In this document: positions 18,270-25,854 of the stretch, one piece after another
Position numbering within the stretch: the first letter of the stretch is position 1
Layout: each line of letters starts with the position of its first letter
NCBI GenBank assembly: GCA_035946615.1
Contig: DASYZB010000046.1
Location: 1 to 64,000, forward strand
Length of the DNA stretch: 64,000 nucleotides
Source: Verrucomicrobiia bacterium
Lineage (GTDB): Bacteria; Verrucomicrobiota; Verrucomicrobiia; Limisphaerales; UBA8199
Direction: 5' to 3'
The notes under the pieces: generated by a model
The model's database searches: none
Told to the model about the DNA's origin: nothing
What the model saw: the letters and a program-made list of their open reading frames with translations, nothing else
Made by a program: the position numbers and the translations under genes

Positions 18270-18350
18270 GTCCCGGAGGGACACCCGCCAATAGCCCAAC
18301 GCTTCAGCGTTGGGAACCGGGGCCAGCCATCATCTTAGTCCCGAAGGGAC
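18270..18350. repeat. Three-palindrome repeat block (second copy)
   Basis: GTCCCGGAGGGAC (18270-18282), CAACGCTTCAGCGTTG (18297-18312) and GTCCCGAAGGGAC (18338-18350). Order and spacing match the block at 12187-12267, including the GCCCAACGC/GTTGGG arms, while the linkers have diverged. Each unit can form a hairpin in RNA or single-stranded DNA. Confidence 0.8.
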
Positions 18351-18548
18351 GACTGAACGGCCCCGCGGTTTCACCCGGTCTTTCGACTGATGTTGCGGTG
18401 AAGTGCTCTCTCAGCCACTTTGAGGGAATCGTGAGGCAACTCGGTCACAATGAGACCTCAGGCGTTTTGCTCAGGCGGACCGACAGTCGGCCCGTTGCTA
18501 CTTGAGATGGGCGTCTGTAGCCCTTAAAATGGCCGCCAGGTACAACTC

Positions 18549-18830
18549 GTGAGCTTGGCAAGGCTGCTTACCTACTACAATCTTTTGCTGGCAACCTTGG
18601 TCGTCATTGGACTTGTATCCCTGCCGCCCGGCACCAACGTGCCCGGTTTTGTGTTCCTCGCGTTGTGCGTAGGCATATTTGCGAGCTTTTTTGCGCTTTC
18701 AGTGGCGGCCAAAACAAAGCTCCGCGAAGCTCTTTTACGGGCGCTGGTTTGGGCGTTTGTGACTATCATGATTGGGGGATGGAGTGCAATGGCCATCCAT
18801 GGCATTGGACCGTGCGGGTTTACTCTTTAA
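18549..18830 (+). CDS. Small integral membrane protein, unknown
   Basis: 93 residues from GTG 18549. Three hydrophobic stretches are visible: LTYYNLLLATLVVIGLVSL, VFLALCVGIFASFFALSVA and LVWAFVTIMIGGWSAMAI. The segment between the last two is basic (KTKLREALLR), which suggests a cytoplasmic loop. No family is recognised. It stands alone after the three-palindrome repeat, with no Shine-Dalgarno of note. Confidence 0.55.
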   Translation: MSLARLLTYYNLLLATLVVIGLVSLPPGTNVPGFVFLALCVGIFASFFALSVAAKTKLREALLRALVWAFVTIMIGGWSAMAIHGIGPCGFTL

Positions 18831-19152
18831 GACCCAACTTCAAAACAACGAGGGCGGCTGCTCGACGAGCCGTTTCGCCGATTCCACTTCGTAGGTCGCC
18901 CCACGCCTCAAATCTCCAGCCTCCGCCCTCCATGCGCTGCAATTTCGCGAAGTTTTCTTGTGCGTGCGCAACATCCACTTTTCCGCATTCAGCCTTTCCG
19001 TTTCTGCTTGCTGCGTTCCCTCTCCGCAATATCACAATCCTTAAACAAAATGGCACCAGAAATTCTACTCCTTAATCCGGCCATGCATACGGCCTGTAAC
19101 GCCAAACCAGAACCCGCGCCTCTTCGCGACCGGGTTCCCCAACCTAATCCCT
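18831..19152. other. Intergenic region, nothing recognised
   Basis: About 320 bases without a supported gene, strong hairpin or repeat copy. Short frames on both strands do not resemble proteins. Confidence 0.4.
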
Positions 19153-20130
19153 ATGAACCTGCCATATCTCCCAACCATCAACTCCAGCGAGCAAGCCTTC
19201 GCCCTTGCCCGGAAACACCGCGACATCTTCTACCTCGCTGCCTTTAGACTCCAACTCTGGATAGGTGACCTCCTCACCGAGGCCATGAACCAATACACCA
19301 GGTATCCAAACCCCGCCGACCGCTCCATGCAAACCGGTCAGGCCTGGCGCGCCTTCCAATCCCTGTTCGACCGTATCCAGGATCAGGACTTTCATGATCT
19401 CCTCTATTTCCTCCTCCGCCTCTCCGAGTGCGATAATCCGGTTTCCACCCCACTCCTGGCCGCCTGGGTACCCGTTTACCGCGAACATGAACTTTCCGGG
19501 AACTATTTTAGTCGCAGCCCTCTCGATCCCTACGATGAAATCAGTCTGGATCTCCCCCTCATGCGCCGCTCCGTTCAGCGCATGTGCGATTGGCTCGATG
19601 CCATTGTTCACGTCGATACCCATATCCTCTGGGTTCTTGAACCCGCTTGCTTTGATCCCGACCCCGAAATACGCCGCCTCGCTACCCTCGCAACTACTCA
19701 GCCCTGCGTCGCCCAGTTGGACGACCCCCAACTCGTCGCTCCCTATGTCCACAAGCCAGCGGCAGCTCGGCCCCAGCACCCATCCCCTTCGCCCTCTCCG
19801 TCCGCTGCCGTGGCCACTCCTGGCCCTCACCGGCCCTTCGAGCCACTCGATGAGTCCATCATGACCATCTGGCCTCTGGTCAAATTCCATAACTGGTCCT
19901 ATGCCGACCTTTGGAATGTCCTCGCCCAGTCCGCCGTCCGCTTCAACCTCGCCCCCTGCTCCAACCACCGCGACCTCGCCCGCTACTGCTCCCGCACTCT
20001 GGGCCTCCGTAAATCCGGTTGCGGCCAAACCACCCGCGATTCACTTCCCCCAGGCCACCCCATCGCTCACCGCCTCTTGGGCCATTTTACCCGCCGTTCC
20101 CGCCGACTGGGCCGCGGACCATGGTCCTGA
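19153..20130 (+). CDS. Hypothetical protein, possibly of mobile-element origin
   Basis: 325 residues from ATG. Residues 1-190 are an alpha-rich, Trp/Tyr/Leu-containing domain (ARKHRDIFYLAAFRLQLWIG, FHDLLYFLLRLSEC). A Pro/Ser-rich linker follows (about 200-220), then WPLVKFHNWSYADLWNVLAQ and an Arg/Gly-rich end. No family is recognised. A 294-residue frame on the other strand (19144-20028) is a codon-bias shadow. It is followed after 80 bases by a DUF3486-like gene, with four 10-base repeats in between, so the two may belong to one element. Confidence 0.6.
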   Translation: MNLPYLPTINSSEQAFALARKHRDIFYLAAFRLQLWIGDLLTEAMNQYTRYPNPADRSMQTGQAWRAFQSLFDRIQDQDFHDLLYFLLRLSECDNPVSTPLLAAWVPVYREHELSGNYFSRSPLDPYDEISLDLPLMRRSVQRMCDWLDAIVHVDTHILWVLEPACFDPDPEIRRLATLATTQPCVAQLDDPQLVAPYVHKPAAARPQHPSPSPSPSAAVATPGPHRPFEPLDESIMTIWPLVKFHNWSYADLWNVLAQSAVRFNLAPCSNHRDLARYCSRTLGLRKSGCGQTTRDSLPPGHPIAHRLLGHFTRRSRRLGRGPWS

Positions 20131-20154
20131 CCCACCGATATGCCGCGCTGTTCA

Positions 20155-20201
20155 TAACGCTAAATAACGGTAAATAACGGCAAATAACGCCTATTTTTTT
20201 T
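20155..20201 (+). promoter_or_regulatory. Four 10-bp direct repeats and a T-run before the DUF3486-like gene
   Basis: Units TAACGCTAAA, TAACGGTAAA, TAACGGCAAA and TAACGCCTAT run without gaps at 20155-20194, one helical turn apart, followed by eight T residues (20194-20201) and the ATG at 20211. In-phase repeats directly before the gene of a likely DNA-binding protein suggest an operator or iteron-like site. This is inferred from position only. Confidence 0.5.
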
Positions 20202-20210
20202 AAAACTCAC

Positions 20211-21170
20211 ATGAACTCTCAAAATCAAAACCCCACCCCACCCGAACCGCAACTCCAGCCTCCGGCTCACCACCCTGAATTCCCGCAATTCGCCGCTCCA
20301 CAACCCGCGCCCAACCCGGGTCAGCCCGGTCAAAATACCTCCACTCACGACACTTCCCTCTCCACTTGGCGTCATAACGGCAAAATTGCCCGGCTACCCA
20401 AAGCCCTCCGCCATAAAATTAATACCATGATCCAGGACGGCCTCAGCTACCCCCACATCATCGAAAGCCTGGGCGAGGAGGGCGAAGGGCTCAATGTCAT
20501 GAACCTCTCCCGTTGGAAAGACGGCGGCTACAAGGATTGGGTCCTGGAACAAGCCTGGCTCGACCACACCCGCGCCCGGCAGGAGCCGGCGTCCGCTCTC
20601 TCCGCCGATTTCGACGCCACCGAGCTCAACCACGCTGCACTCCAGCTCGGCGCCCTTCACATCTTCGAAGCCCTCCGCGATCTCCACCCCGCTCCCGAAA
20701 CCAACGGCACTGCACTCTCGCCCGCGGCTGATAAAGCCCAGCAGCCGGACGTCATCTCCGCAATCGAAAATCGAAAATCAAAATTCAAAAATCCCCGAGG
20801 TCAGCTCGACCTCAGGCTCGGCGGCGATTCCTTCGCCTTCGTCCGCCTCATCAACGCCCTCGCCCGCGCTAGCCGCGAAACCATGCTCGTCCAAAAATAT
20901 CGCGATGTCTGCGCCCGCGCTCACGCCGCCATGCAGCCACTCAAAGACCCTAACCGCAAGCTCTCTGAAAAGGAAACCCTCGCCGTTGTCCGCAGGCTGG
21001 ATGAAATCCTCGGCTTTTGCTCCCCGGAAGACAGAGACGATTCTACTCCCAAACCCAAGGCGCCCCCCAAATGTGGCGACAGCTTCGTCAGCTCTGCCGA
21101 CGATCCCATCGGTGCCCAACCCAGAGCCCAAGGGGACCTGGTCCCAGTGCGTCACTCCAGCGGGCTTTGA
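20211..21170 (+). CDS. DUF3486/Mu gp27-like protein
   Basis: 319 residues. After a Pro/Gln-rich N-terminus (1-60), residues about 60-110 read KIARLPKALRHKINTMIQDG, then SYPHIIESLGE and NLSRWKDGGYKDW. This is the pattern of the helix-turn-helix proteins related to phage Mu gp27 (DUF3486) that are frequent as chromosomal copies in Verrucomicrobiota; the assignment is from memory of the motif, not a search. Residues 185-195 (IENRKSKFKNPR) come from an AATCGAAAATC-type repeat inside the gene. The C-terminal half is helical and charged. The molecular role is unknown, but DNA binding is plausible. Confidence 0.65.
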   Translation: MNSQNQNPTPPEPQLQPPAHHPEFPQFAAPQPAPNPGQPGQNTSTHDTSLSTWRHNGKIARLPKALRHKINTMIQDGLSYPHIIESLGEEGEGLNVMNLSRWKDGGYKDWVLEQAWLDHTRARQEPASALSADFDATELNHAALQLGALHIFEALRDLHPAPETNGTALSPAADKAQQPDVISAIENRKSKFKNPRGQLDLRLGGDSFAFVRLINALARASRETMLVQKYRDVCARAHAAMQPLKDPNRKLSEKETLAVVRRLDEILGFCSPEDRDDSTPKPKAPPKCGDSFVSSADDPIGAQPRAQGDLVPVRHSSGL

Positions 21171-21183
21171 AAAATCGCCGCCC

Positions 21184-21225
21184 CCTCTCCTCCTTTGGAG
21201 GAGAGGGCCGGGGAGAGGAGGCCTT
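21184..21225. repeat. Palindromic repeat copy CCTCTCCTCC-TTT-GGAGGAGAGG
   Basis: A 10-bp perfect stem (21184-21193 / 21197-21206) followed by GCCGGGGAGAGGAGG, the same tail as in the copies at 24690 and 29440. It lies 14 bases after the DUF3486-like stop and could also act as a weak transcription stop, although there is no T-tract. Confidence 0.7.
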
Positions 21226-21289
21226 TACCTGCCTGCCCTACAGGTTTCTCTTTCTTTTAAGCCCCTCACCCGCTAATGATTCCTTCCGT

Positions 21290-22267
21290 ATGCGCCGTGC
21301 TAATTCCCTTCTCCTGCTCCCTTTCACCCTGTCTTTTGCTGTTCTCCTGTGGACCAGTTGCAGCAAATCCGGGTCAAGCGCCCAGTCCACCCCCGGCGCC
21401 GCCAAACCCGCAAAGTCCTCCTACACCATCGGCATGAGCCAATGCAACCTGGGCGAGCCCTGGCGTGTCGAGATGAACGCCCAAATCAAAGCCGCCGCCG
21501 ATAAACATCCCAACCTCTCGGTTGTCTTCAAAGACGCCGGAAACGATACGCTCGTGCAACGGTCCCATGTCGAGGAATTCGTCAGCATGGGGGTCGATTT
21601 AATCATCATCAGCCCCAAAGAAGCCCAGCCCCTGACCGAGCCGGTGGCACGGGCAATGGCAGCGGGCATCCCTGTCATTGTCCTCGATCGCAGCCTTATC
21701 GGAACCAACTTTTCCTGCTTCATCGGCGCCGATAACAAAAAAATCGGCCACGCCGCCGGCGAGTGGATTGTCAAAAAGCTCGGCGGCAAAGGCAAGCTGG
21801 TCGAACTCAAGGGCCTCATGACCTCCACCCCCGGCCAGGACCGCGACAGCGGCTTTCGCGATGCCATCGCCGGCACTGGTATTGATGTCATCTTCGAGGC
21901 CGACATGAAATGGCTCGAACCCGAGGCGCGCCAGGAAATGGAATCGGCCTTGTCGCGTTTCCCCAAAATCGATTGCGTGTATGCTCATAATGACCCCGGG
22001 GCGCATGGGGCTTACAGGGCTGCTAAAGCCGCTGGGCGTGAAAAGGAAATGCTTTTCGTCGGCATCGACGCCTTGCCCCAGGAAGGAGTGCAGTATGTGA
22101 AGCAGGGCATCCTGGACGCCACATTCCAATATCCGACCGGCGGCGCCGAGGCAATCGAGACCGCTTTGAAAATCCTCGCAGGCCAAACCGTGCCCAAGCA
22201 TATCACCCTGGGGTCGCGCCTGTTTGATAAAGAAAACATTGCCCAAGGCGGCCAGGAGTTGAAATGA
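21290..22267 (+). CDS. Sugar-binding periplasmic lipoprotein (RbsB-like)
   Basis: 325 residues from ATG 21290; the longer frame from 21017 reads through the repeat and the previous gene. The lipobox LLWTSC places the mature N-terminus at Cys near residue 22. YTIGMSQCNLGEPWRVEMNAQ, DLIIISPKEAQPL, GIPVIVLDRSL, and VYAHNDPGAHGAYRAAK are the standard strand-loop motifs of the Peripla_BP_4 ribose/galactose-type family. It would bind a monosaccharide or oligosaccharide fragment outside the inner membrane. No permease or ATPase gene follows; instead its stop overlaps the start of a GH172 enzyme, so the ligand may be that enzyme's product. Confidence 0.9.
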   Translation: MRRANSLLLLPFTLSFAVLLWTSCSKSGSSAQSTPGAAKPAKSSYTIGMSQCNLGEPWRVEMNAQIKAAADKHPNLSVVFKDAGNDTLVQRSHVEEFVSMGVDLIIISPKEAQPLTEPVARAMAAGIPVIVLDRSLIGTNFSCFIGADNKKIGHAAGEWIVKKLGGKGKLVELKGLMTSTPGQDRDSGFRDAIAGTGIDVIFEADMKWLEPEARQEMESALSRFPKIDCVYAHNDPGAHGAYRAAKAAGREKEMLFVGIDALPQEGVQYVKQGILDATFQYPTGGAEAIETALKILAGQTVPKHITLGSRLFDKENIAQGGQELK

Positions 22268-24339
22268 GAACAATTATGAAAACCCCATCGCTGTTTTCCG
22301 CAACAATCCTCGGTTGCCTGCTGCTCTGTTCACCCGGTCCCGGGCAAGCCCGCGCAGCCCAACCCGCGCTGACCTATGTCGATCTGGTTGACCATCTCAC
22401 AGACCTCCAGCGCCTCGCCACTCTCCCGCCCGAGGGGGACCTTTGCAGCCAATGGTCCAGTTACGATCGCAAAAGCCGCTATGATGCTGTCACCGATAAA
22501 TACGTGAACTGGGACGCCAACGGCGACGGCAACGGATTCATCCGCAAGGAAGACGGCAAATTCGTCCTGGCAGAGATGCAAGGGCCGGGCTGCATCTGGC
22601 GGATATGGTCTGCCACACCCGCCCAAGGCCACGTGCGCATTTACCTCGACGGCGCTGCCGAGCCCGCCGTCGATCTGCCTTTCAAAGGCTATTTCGATGG
22701 CAACAACGCGCCCTTTACCCGCTCCGCCATCGTCCACACCGTCTCACGCGGCTGGAATAATTACACACCTATCCCATACCAAACCTCGTGCAAAATCGTC
22801 GCCGACCCCGGCTGGGGCCAGTATTACCATTTTACCTACGAAACCTTTCCCCCGCACACTCAGGTCCCGACGTTCAAGCGTGATTTGGCGCCCGACGAAT
22901 CGGCAGCCCTGGACCGGGCAAACGACATCCTGACTCAATGCGGGTCCGCCGCCTCGGCGCCCGCCCCCGGCCAAAAAACTATCGAGAAATCGTTGCGCCT
23001 GTCCCCAGGCGGCACCGCCACCCTGGCCCGTCTCAAAGGCCCCGAGGCAATCACCCGCCTCCGCATGAAATTGGATTTGCCCCCAGCCCCTGCAGACCGC
23101 GACATCCTCCGCAGCCTCGTCCTGCAAATCCGGTGGGACGGCGAAAAGGAACCGAGCGTCTGGGCGCCCTTGGGCGATTTCTTTGGGACTGCGCCAGGCG
23201 CCAACCCGTACCGGTCGCTGCCCCTCGGGTTGACCACCGATGGCTGGTGGTACTGCAACTGGTACATGCCATTCGCCAAAAACGCTGTCATCCAATTGGT
23301 CAACGAGGGCGCAAAACCGCAGCGCATCGCTTTTCAACTCCAGCATGCCCCGCTCTCACTCCCCGTCCGCCAACTGGCCCGTTTTCATGCCAAGTGGCAC
23401 CGCGATGCCTTTCTTCCAACAGAAAAAGAACGGGCCATCGATTGGCCGCTTCTGAAAACCACAGGCCAGGGCCGCTTTGTGGGCGTCATGCTCCACATCT
23501 GGAACCCGCGCGGAGGGTGGTGGGGGGAAGGCGATGAGAAGTTTTTTGTCGATGGCGAGAAATTCCCCTCGACCTTCGGCACCGGCTCGGAGGATTACTT
23601 CGGCTATGCCTGGAGCAACCCCAGCCCTTTCCAGCACGCTTATCACAATCAAACCCACAACGACGGCAACAGCAAAGGCCACATCTCCGTCAATCGCTGG
23701 GAGATACCCGAAAGTGTGCCTTTCCAGAAATCGTTCGAGGGTTGCATCGAGAAATACTACTCCAATCAACGCCCCACGCTCTATGCTACCATGGCTTATT
23801 GGTACCTGGCGCCTGGTGGGAGCGACCCCTATCGCCCCGTGCCCCTCAATCAACGCATCGGGTATGACATCCCCATCCAGACCCAGGCCTCCAAAATCCC
23901 CGGCGCACTCGAAGGCGAAACCCTCAAGGTCCTGTCCAAAACCGGCGGCGACCCCCAACCTCAGGATATGACTGGCTTTGGCGGCCAATGGAGTAATGAC
24001 TCTCACCTGTGGTGGATTCACGCAAAACCAGGCGACCACCTCGAATTGGCTTTGCCCGTCAGCAAGCCCGGCAAGTACAACCTCGCCATGCAGTTCACCA
24101 AAGCCCCCGACTACGCTGTCGTCCAGCTTTACCTCGACGACCAAAAGCTCGGCGACCCCATCGATCTCTATAACCCAGGCGTTGTCCCAAGCGGAGTGCT
24201 CCCAATGGGAACGCGCGAGCTGAGCGCCGGACAGCATCGGCTCAAGGTCGAGATCCTCGGCGCCAATGAAAAAGCCATTAAGAATTTTATGTTCGGCCTT
24301 GATTACGTGAAACTTGAGAAGCTTTCAAACCCTTACTGA
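22264..24339 (+). CDS. Secreted GH172 (DUF2961) glycoside hydrolase
   Basis: 691 residues (687 if the second ATG at 22276 is used), with a signal peptide ending near GQARA. Recognisable DUF2961 motifs: CSQWSSYDRKSRYD, NGFIR, LAEMQGPGCIWRIWSATP, IYLDG, FDGNNAPF and GTGSEDYFGYAWS. GH172 members act on fructofuranosyl or arabinofuranosyl linkages; which applies here is unknown. Residues about 590-690 form an additional beta-rich domain (PGKYNLAMQFTKAPDYAVVQ, LSAGQHRLKVEIL) like a carbohydrate-binding module. Four-base overlap (ATGA) with the sugar-binding lipoprotein gene implies co-expression. Confidence 0.9.
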   Translation: MRTIMKTPSLFSATILGCLLLCSPGPGQARAAQPALTYVDLVDHLTDLQRLATLPPEGDLCSQWSSYDRKSRYDAVTDKYVNWDANGDGNGFIRKEDGKFVLAEMQGPGCIWRIWSATPAQGHVRIYLDGAAEPAVDLPFKGYFDGNNAPFTRSAIVHTVSRGWNNYTPIPYQTSCKIVADPGWGQYYHFTYETFPPHTQVPTFKRDLAPDESAALDRANDILTQCGSAASAPAPGQKTIEKSLRLSPGGTATLARLKGPEAITRLRMKLDLPPAPADRDILRSLVLQIRWDGEKEPSVWAPLGDFFGTAPGANPYRSLPLGLTTDGWWYCNWYMPFAKNAVIQLVNEGAKPQRIAFQLQHAPLSLPVRQLARFHAKWHRDAFLPTEKERAIDWPLLKTTGQGRFVGVMLHIWNPRGGWWGEGDEKFFVDGEKFPSTFGTGSEDYFGYAWSNPSPFQHAYHNQTHNDGNSKGHISVNRWEIPESVPFQKSFEGCIEKYYSNQRPTLYATMAYWYLAPGGSDPYRPVPLNQRIGYDIPIQTQASKIPGALEGETLKVLSKTGGDPQPQDMTGFGGQWSNDSHLWWIHAKPGDHLELALPVSKPGKYNLAMQFTKAPDYAVVQLYLDDQKLGDPIDLYNPGVVPSGVLPMGTRELSAGQHRLKVEILGANEKAIKNFMFGLDYVKLEKLSNPY

Positions 24340-24436
24340 GGAGTCCCTGGCATGAGCTACATCTTTAATCTGCCGATGCTTCTCCCTCTTCCCTTCCCGT
24401 AGGGGAGAGGGTTGGGGAAAGGGGTCCCTCTGTGTG
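24333..24436. repeat. Dispersed GGGGAGAG element, second copy
   Basis: CTTACTGAGGAGTCCCTGGCATGAGCTACATC through CTGCCGATGCTTCTCCCTC to GGGGAGAGGG matches the element at 7153, with a damaged palindrome. Its first bases form the stop codon (TGA at 24337-24339) of the GH172 gene, so the element begins exactly at the gene's end. Confidence 0.75.
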
Positions 24437-24572
24437 TAGTTTATCCCACGGTTCCCCCAGTAACCCTGAGGCGGCGCACTCCGGGCACCAGCCCGCAATT
24501 TTTGGCGAACACTAACCATTCCTTGTCATTGCCGGAACAACACTTGCTTCCCCTACCTAAACAAAGTAGAAA
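24437..24572. other. Short intergenic region
   Basis: No gene or clear site. A GGCGGCGCACTCCGGGCA string resembles short GC-rich pieces elsewhere (for example near 44520) but the match is brief. Confidence 0.3.
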
Positions 24573-25853
24573 ATGACTGTGAATTCTTTGTTCGGGAGCC
24601 AAGTGCAAATACCGGAATTTGACGCCAAAGACAGCAGACATTCAGTGGAGTCTGCCACATGCGCTACAACCGTAAGCTGGGGATTCTCCCGCTCCCCTTC
24701 CGAAGGGGAGAGGGCCGGGGAGAGGGGTCCGTGTCTGTTTTCCTCATCTTTGCGTTCTTTGCGTTCTTTTGCGGCAAGTTTCCTTTTAGCGGCTGTAGTC
24801 GCCGGCTGCGGTCGCAACGACATCCAGGTCTATCGCGTCTCGAAGGACTCGCAGAAGCCCGATGATCAGGCCGCCCAACAGGCCGCCATGCCCGCTGCTT
24901 CGCAGGCTGCGCCTCGGTTGCAGTGGAAAACACCCTCCGGCTGGCAGGAAATGCCCCCCGGCGAGATGCGCGTGGCCTCCTTCCGCGTCACGGGCGAAAG
25001 CGGCAAACAGGCCGAGGTGAGTGTGATTCCCTTGCCGGGATTCGCCGGGAGCGACGTGGATAATGTCAACCGCTGGCGCGGTCAGGTGGGCCAGCCACCC
25101 GTTTCGCAGGAAGAAGTCGCCAAGCTGGCGCAGTCGGTTCAAATCGGCGACCAGACCGGTAAGCTATACGACCAGGCCGGGGACACCCCGGGTTCGGGGG
25201 ACAAGGCGCGAATTCTCGCCGCGATGCTCCCGCGGGATGGCATCGAGTGGTTTTTCAAAATGATCGGTGACGACAAACTGGTCGAGCAACAAAAGCCGGC
25301 CTTTCTCGAGTTTCTTAAATCCGTGGCCTTTCCGGCGGCCACGGCCCAGGAGAGCCTGCCCGCCTCTCATCCGCCTATCGACGCGGGTCTGCTCTCGGGC
25401 CAGGCGAGCCCTTCTCCCGATTCAACCCAGGCCAAACCGGCGTGGCAAGTTCCTGCCGGTTGGCACGAGGCGCCGGCCAGCCAGTTCCTCGTGGCGAAGT
25501 TTACTATAGCAGGCGACAACAACGCGGCCGCCGCAGTGAACGTAAGCGAATCTGCCGGCGAAGGCGGGGGCCTGTTGCTCAATGTCAACCGATGGCGTGG
25601 CCAGCTCGGCCTGGCCCCTCTCGGTGAATCCGAAATCAACCAACTCGCAACTCCCGTTGACACTACCGGCGGCAAAGCCATCTTAATTGATATGACCGGC
25701 ACCGATGCCAGAACAGGTCAAAAGGCGCGCCTGGTTGCGGCTATCGTTCCGCAAGGCGGTCAGACCTGGTTCTACAAGCTCATGGGCGATGAGCAGCTCG
25801 TTCAGCAGCAAAAGGACGCCTTCACCAAGTTGGTCCAAACCGCCAAATACTGA
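24573..25853 (+). CDS. Lipoprotein with a duplicated domain, upstream of resB-ccsA
   Basis: Up to 426 residues from ATG 24573, but the true start is uncertain because a palindromic repeat (24690-24730) lies inside the N-terminal frame and would be translated as SPSEGERAGERGP. A lipoprotein signal begins after it: LRSFAASFLLAAVVAGC, with Cys near residue 74 of the long frame. CTG 24735 has GAGAGGGG from the repeat 7 bases upstream; TTG 24750 is another option. The mature protein has two related halves, each with W..P.GW.E.P......A.F, NVNRWRGQ(V/L)G, a Gly-rich strand, and WF(F/Y)K(M)(I/L)MGD..LV.QQK..F..(F/L). The gene ends one base before resB, so it likely serves the cytochrome c maturation operon. 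No known family. Confidence 0.8.
   Translation: MTVNSLFGSQVQIPEFDAKDSRHSVESATCATTVSWGFSRSPSEGERAGERGPCLFSSSLRSLRSFAASFLLAAVVAGCGRNDIQVYRVSKDSQKPDDQAAQQAAMPAASQAAPRLQWKTPSGWQEMPPGEMRVASFRVTGESGKQAEVSVIPLPGFAGSDVDNVNRWRGQVGQPPVSQEEVAKLAQSVQIGDQTGKLYDQAGDTPGSGDKARILAAMLPRDGIEWFFKMIGDDKLVEQQKPAFLEFLKSVAFPAATAQESLPASHPPIDAGLLSGQASPSPDSTQAKPAWQVPAGWHEAPASQFLVAKFTIAGDNNAAAAVNVSESAGEGGGLLLNVNRWRGQLGLAPLGESEINQLATPVDTTGGKAILIDMTGTDARTGQKARLVAAIVPQGGQTWFYKLMGDEQLVQQQKDAFTKLVQTAKY
24690..24730. repeat. Palindromic repeat copy inside a gene start
   Basis: CTCCCCTTCCGAAGGGGAG (24692-24710) followed by AGGGCCGGGGAGAGGGGTCC. Same core and tail as at 29440-29480. It overlaps the start region of the duplicated-domain lipoprotein gene. 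Confidence 0.75.
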
Positions 25854-25854
25854 T

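Noticed and set aside
19144-20028. A 294-codon open frame on the minus strand
   Set aside because: It mirrors the plus-strand gene at 19153. Its Gly/Glu/Val-rich composition without hydrophobic core pattern is typical of an antisense shadow in GC-rich DNA.
23356-24237. A 293-codon open frame on the minus strand within the GH172 gene
   Set aside because: The plus strand carries clear DUF2961 motifs across the same span; the minus frame has none.
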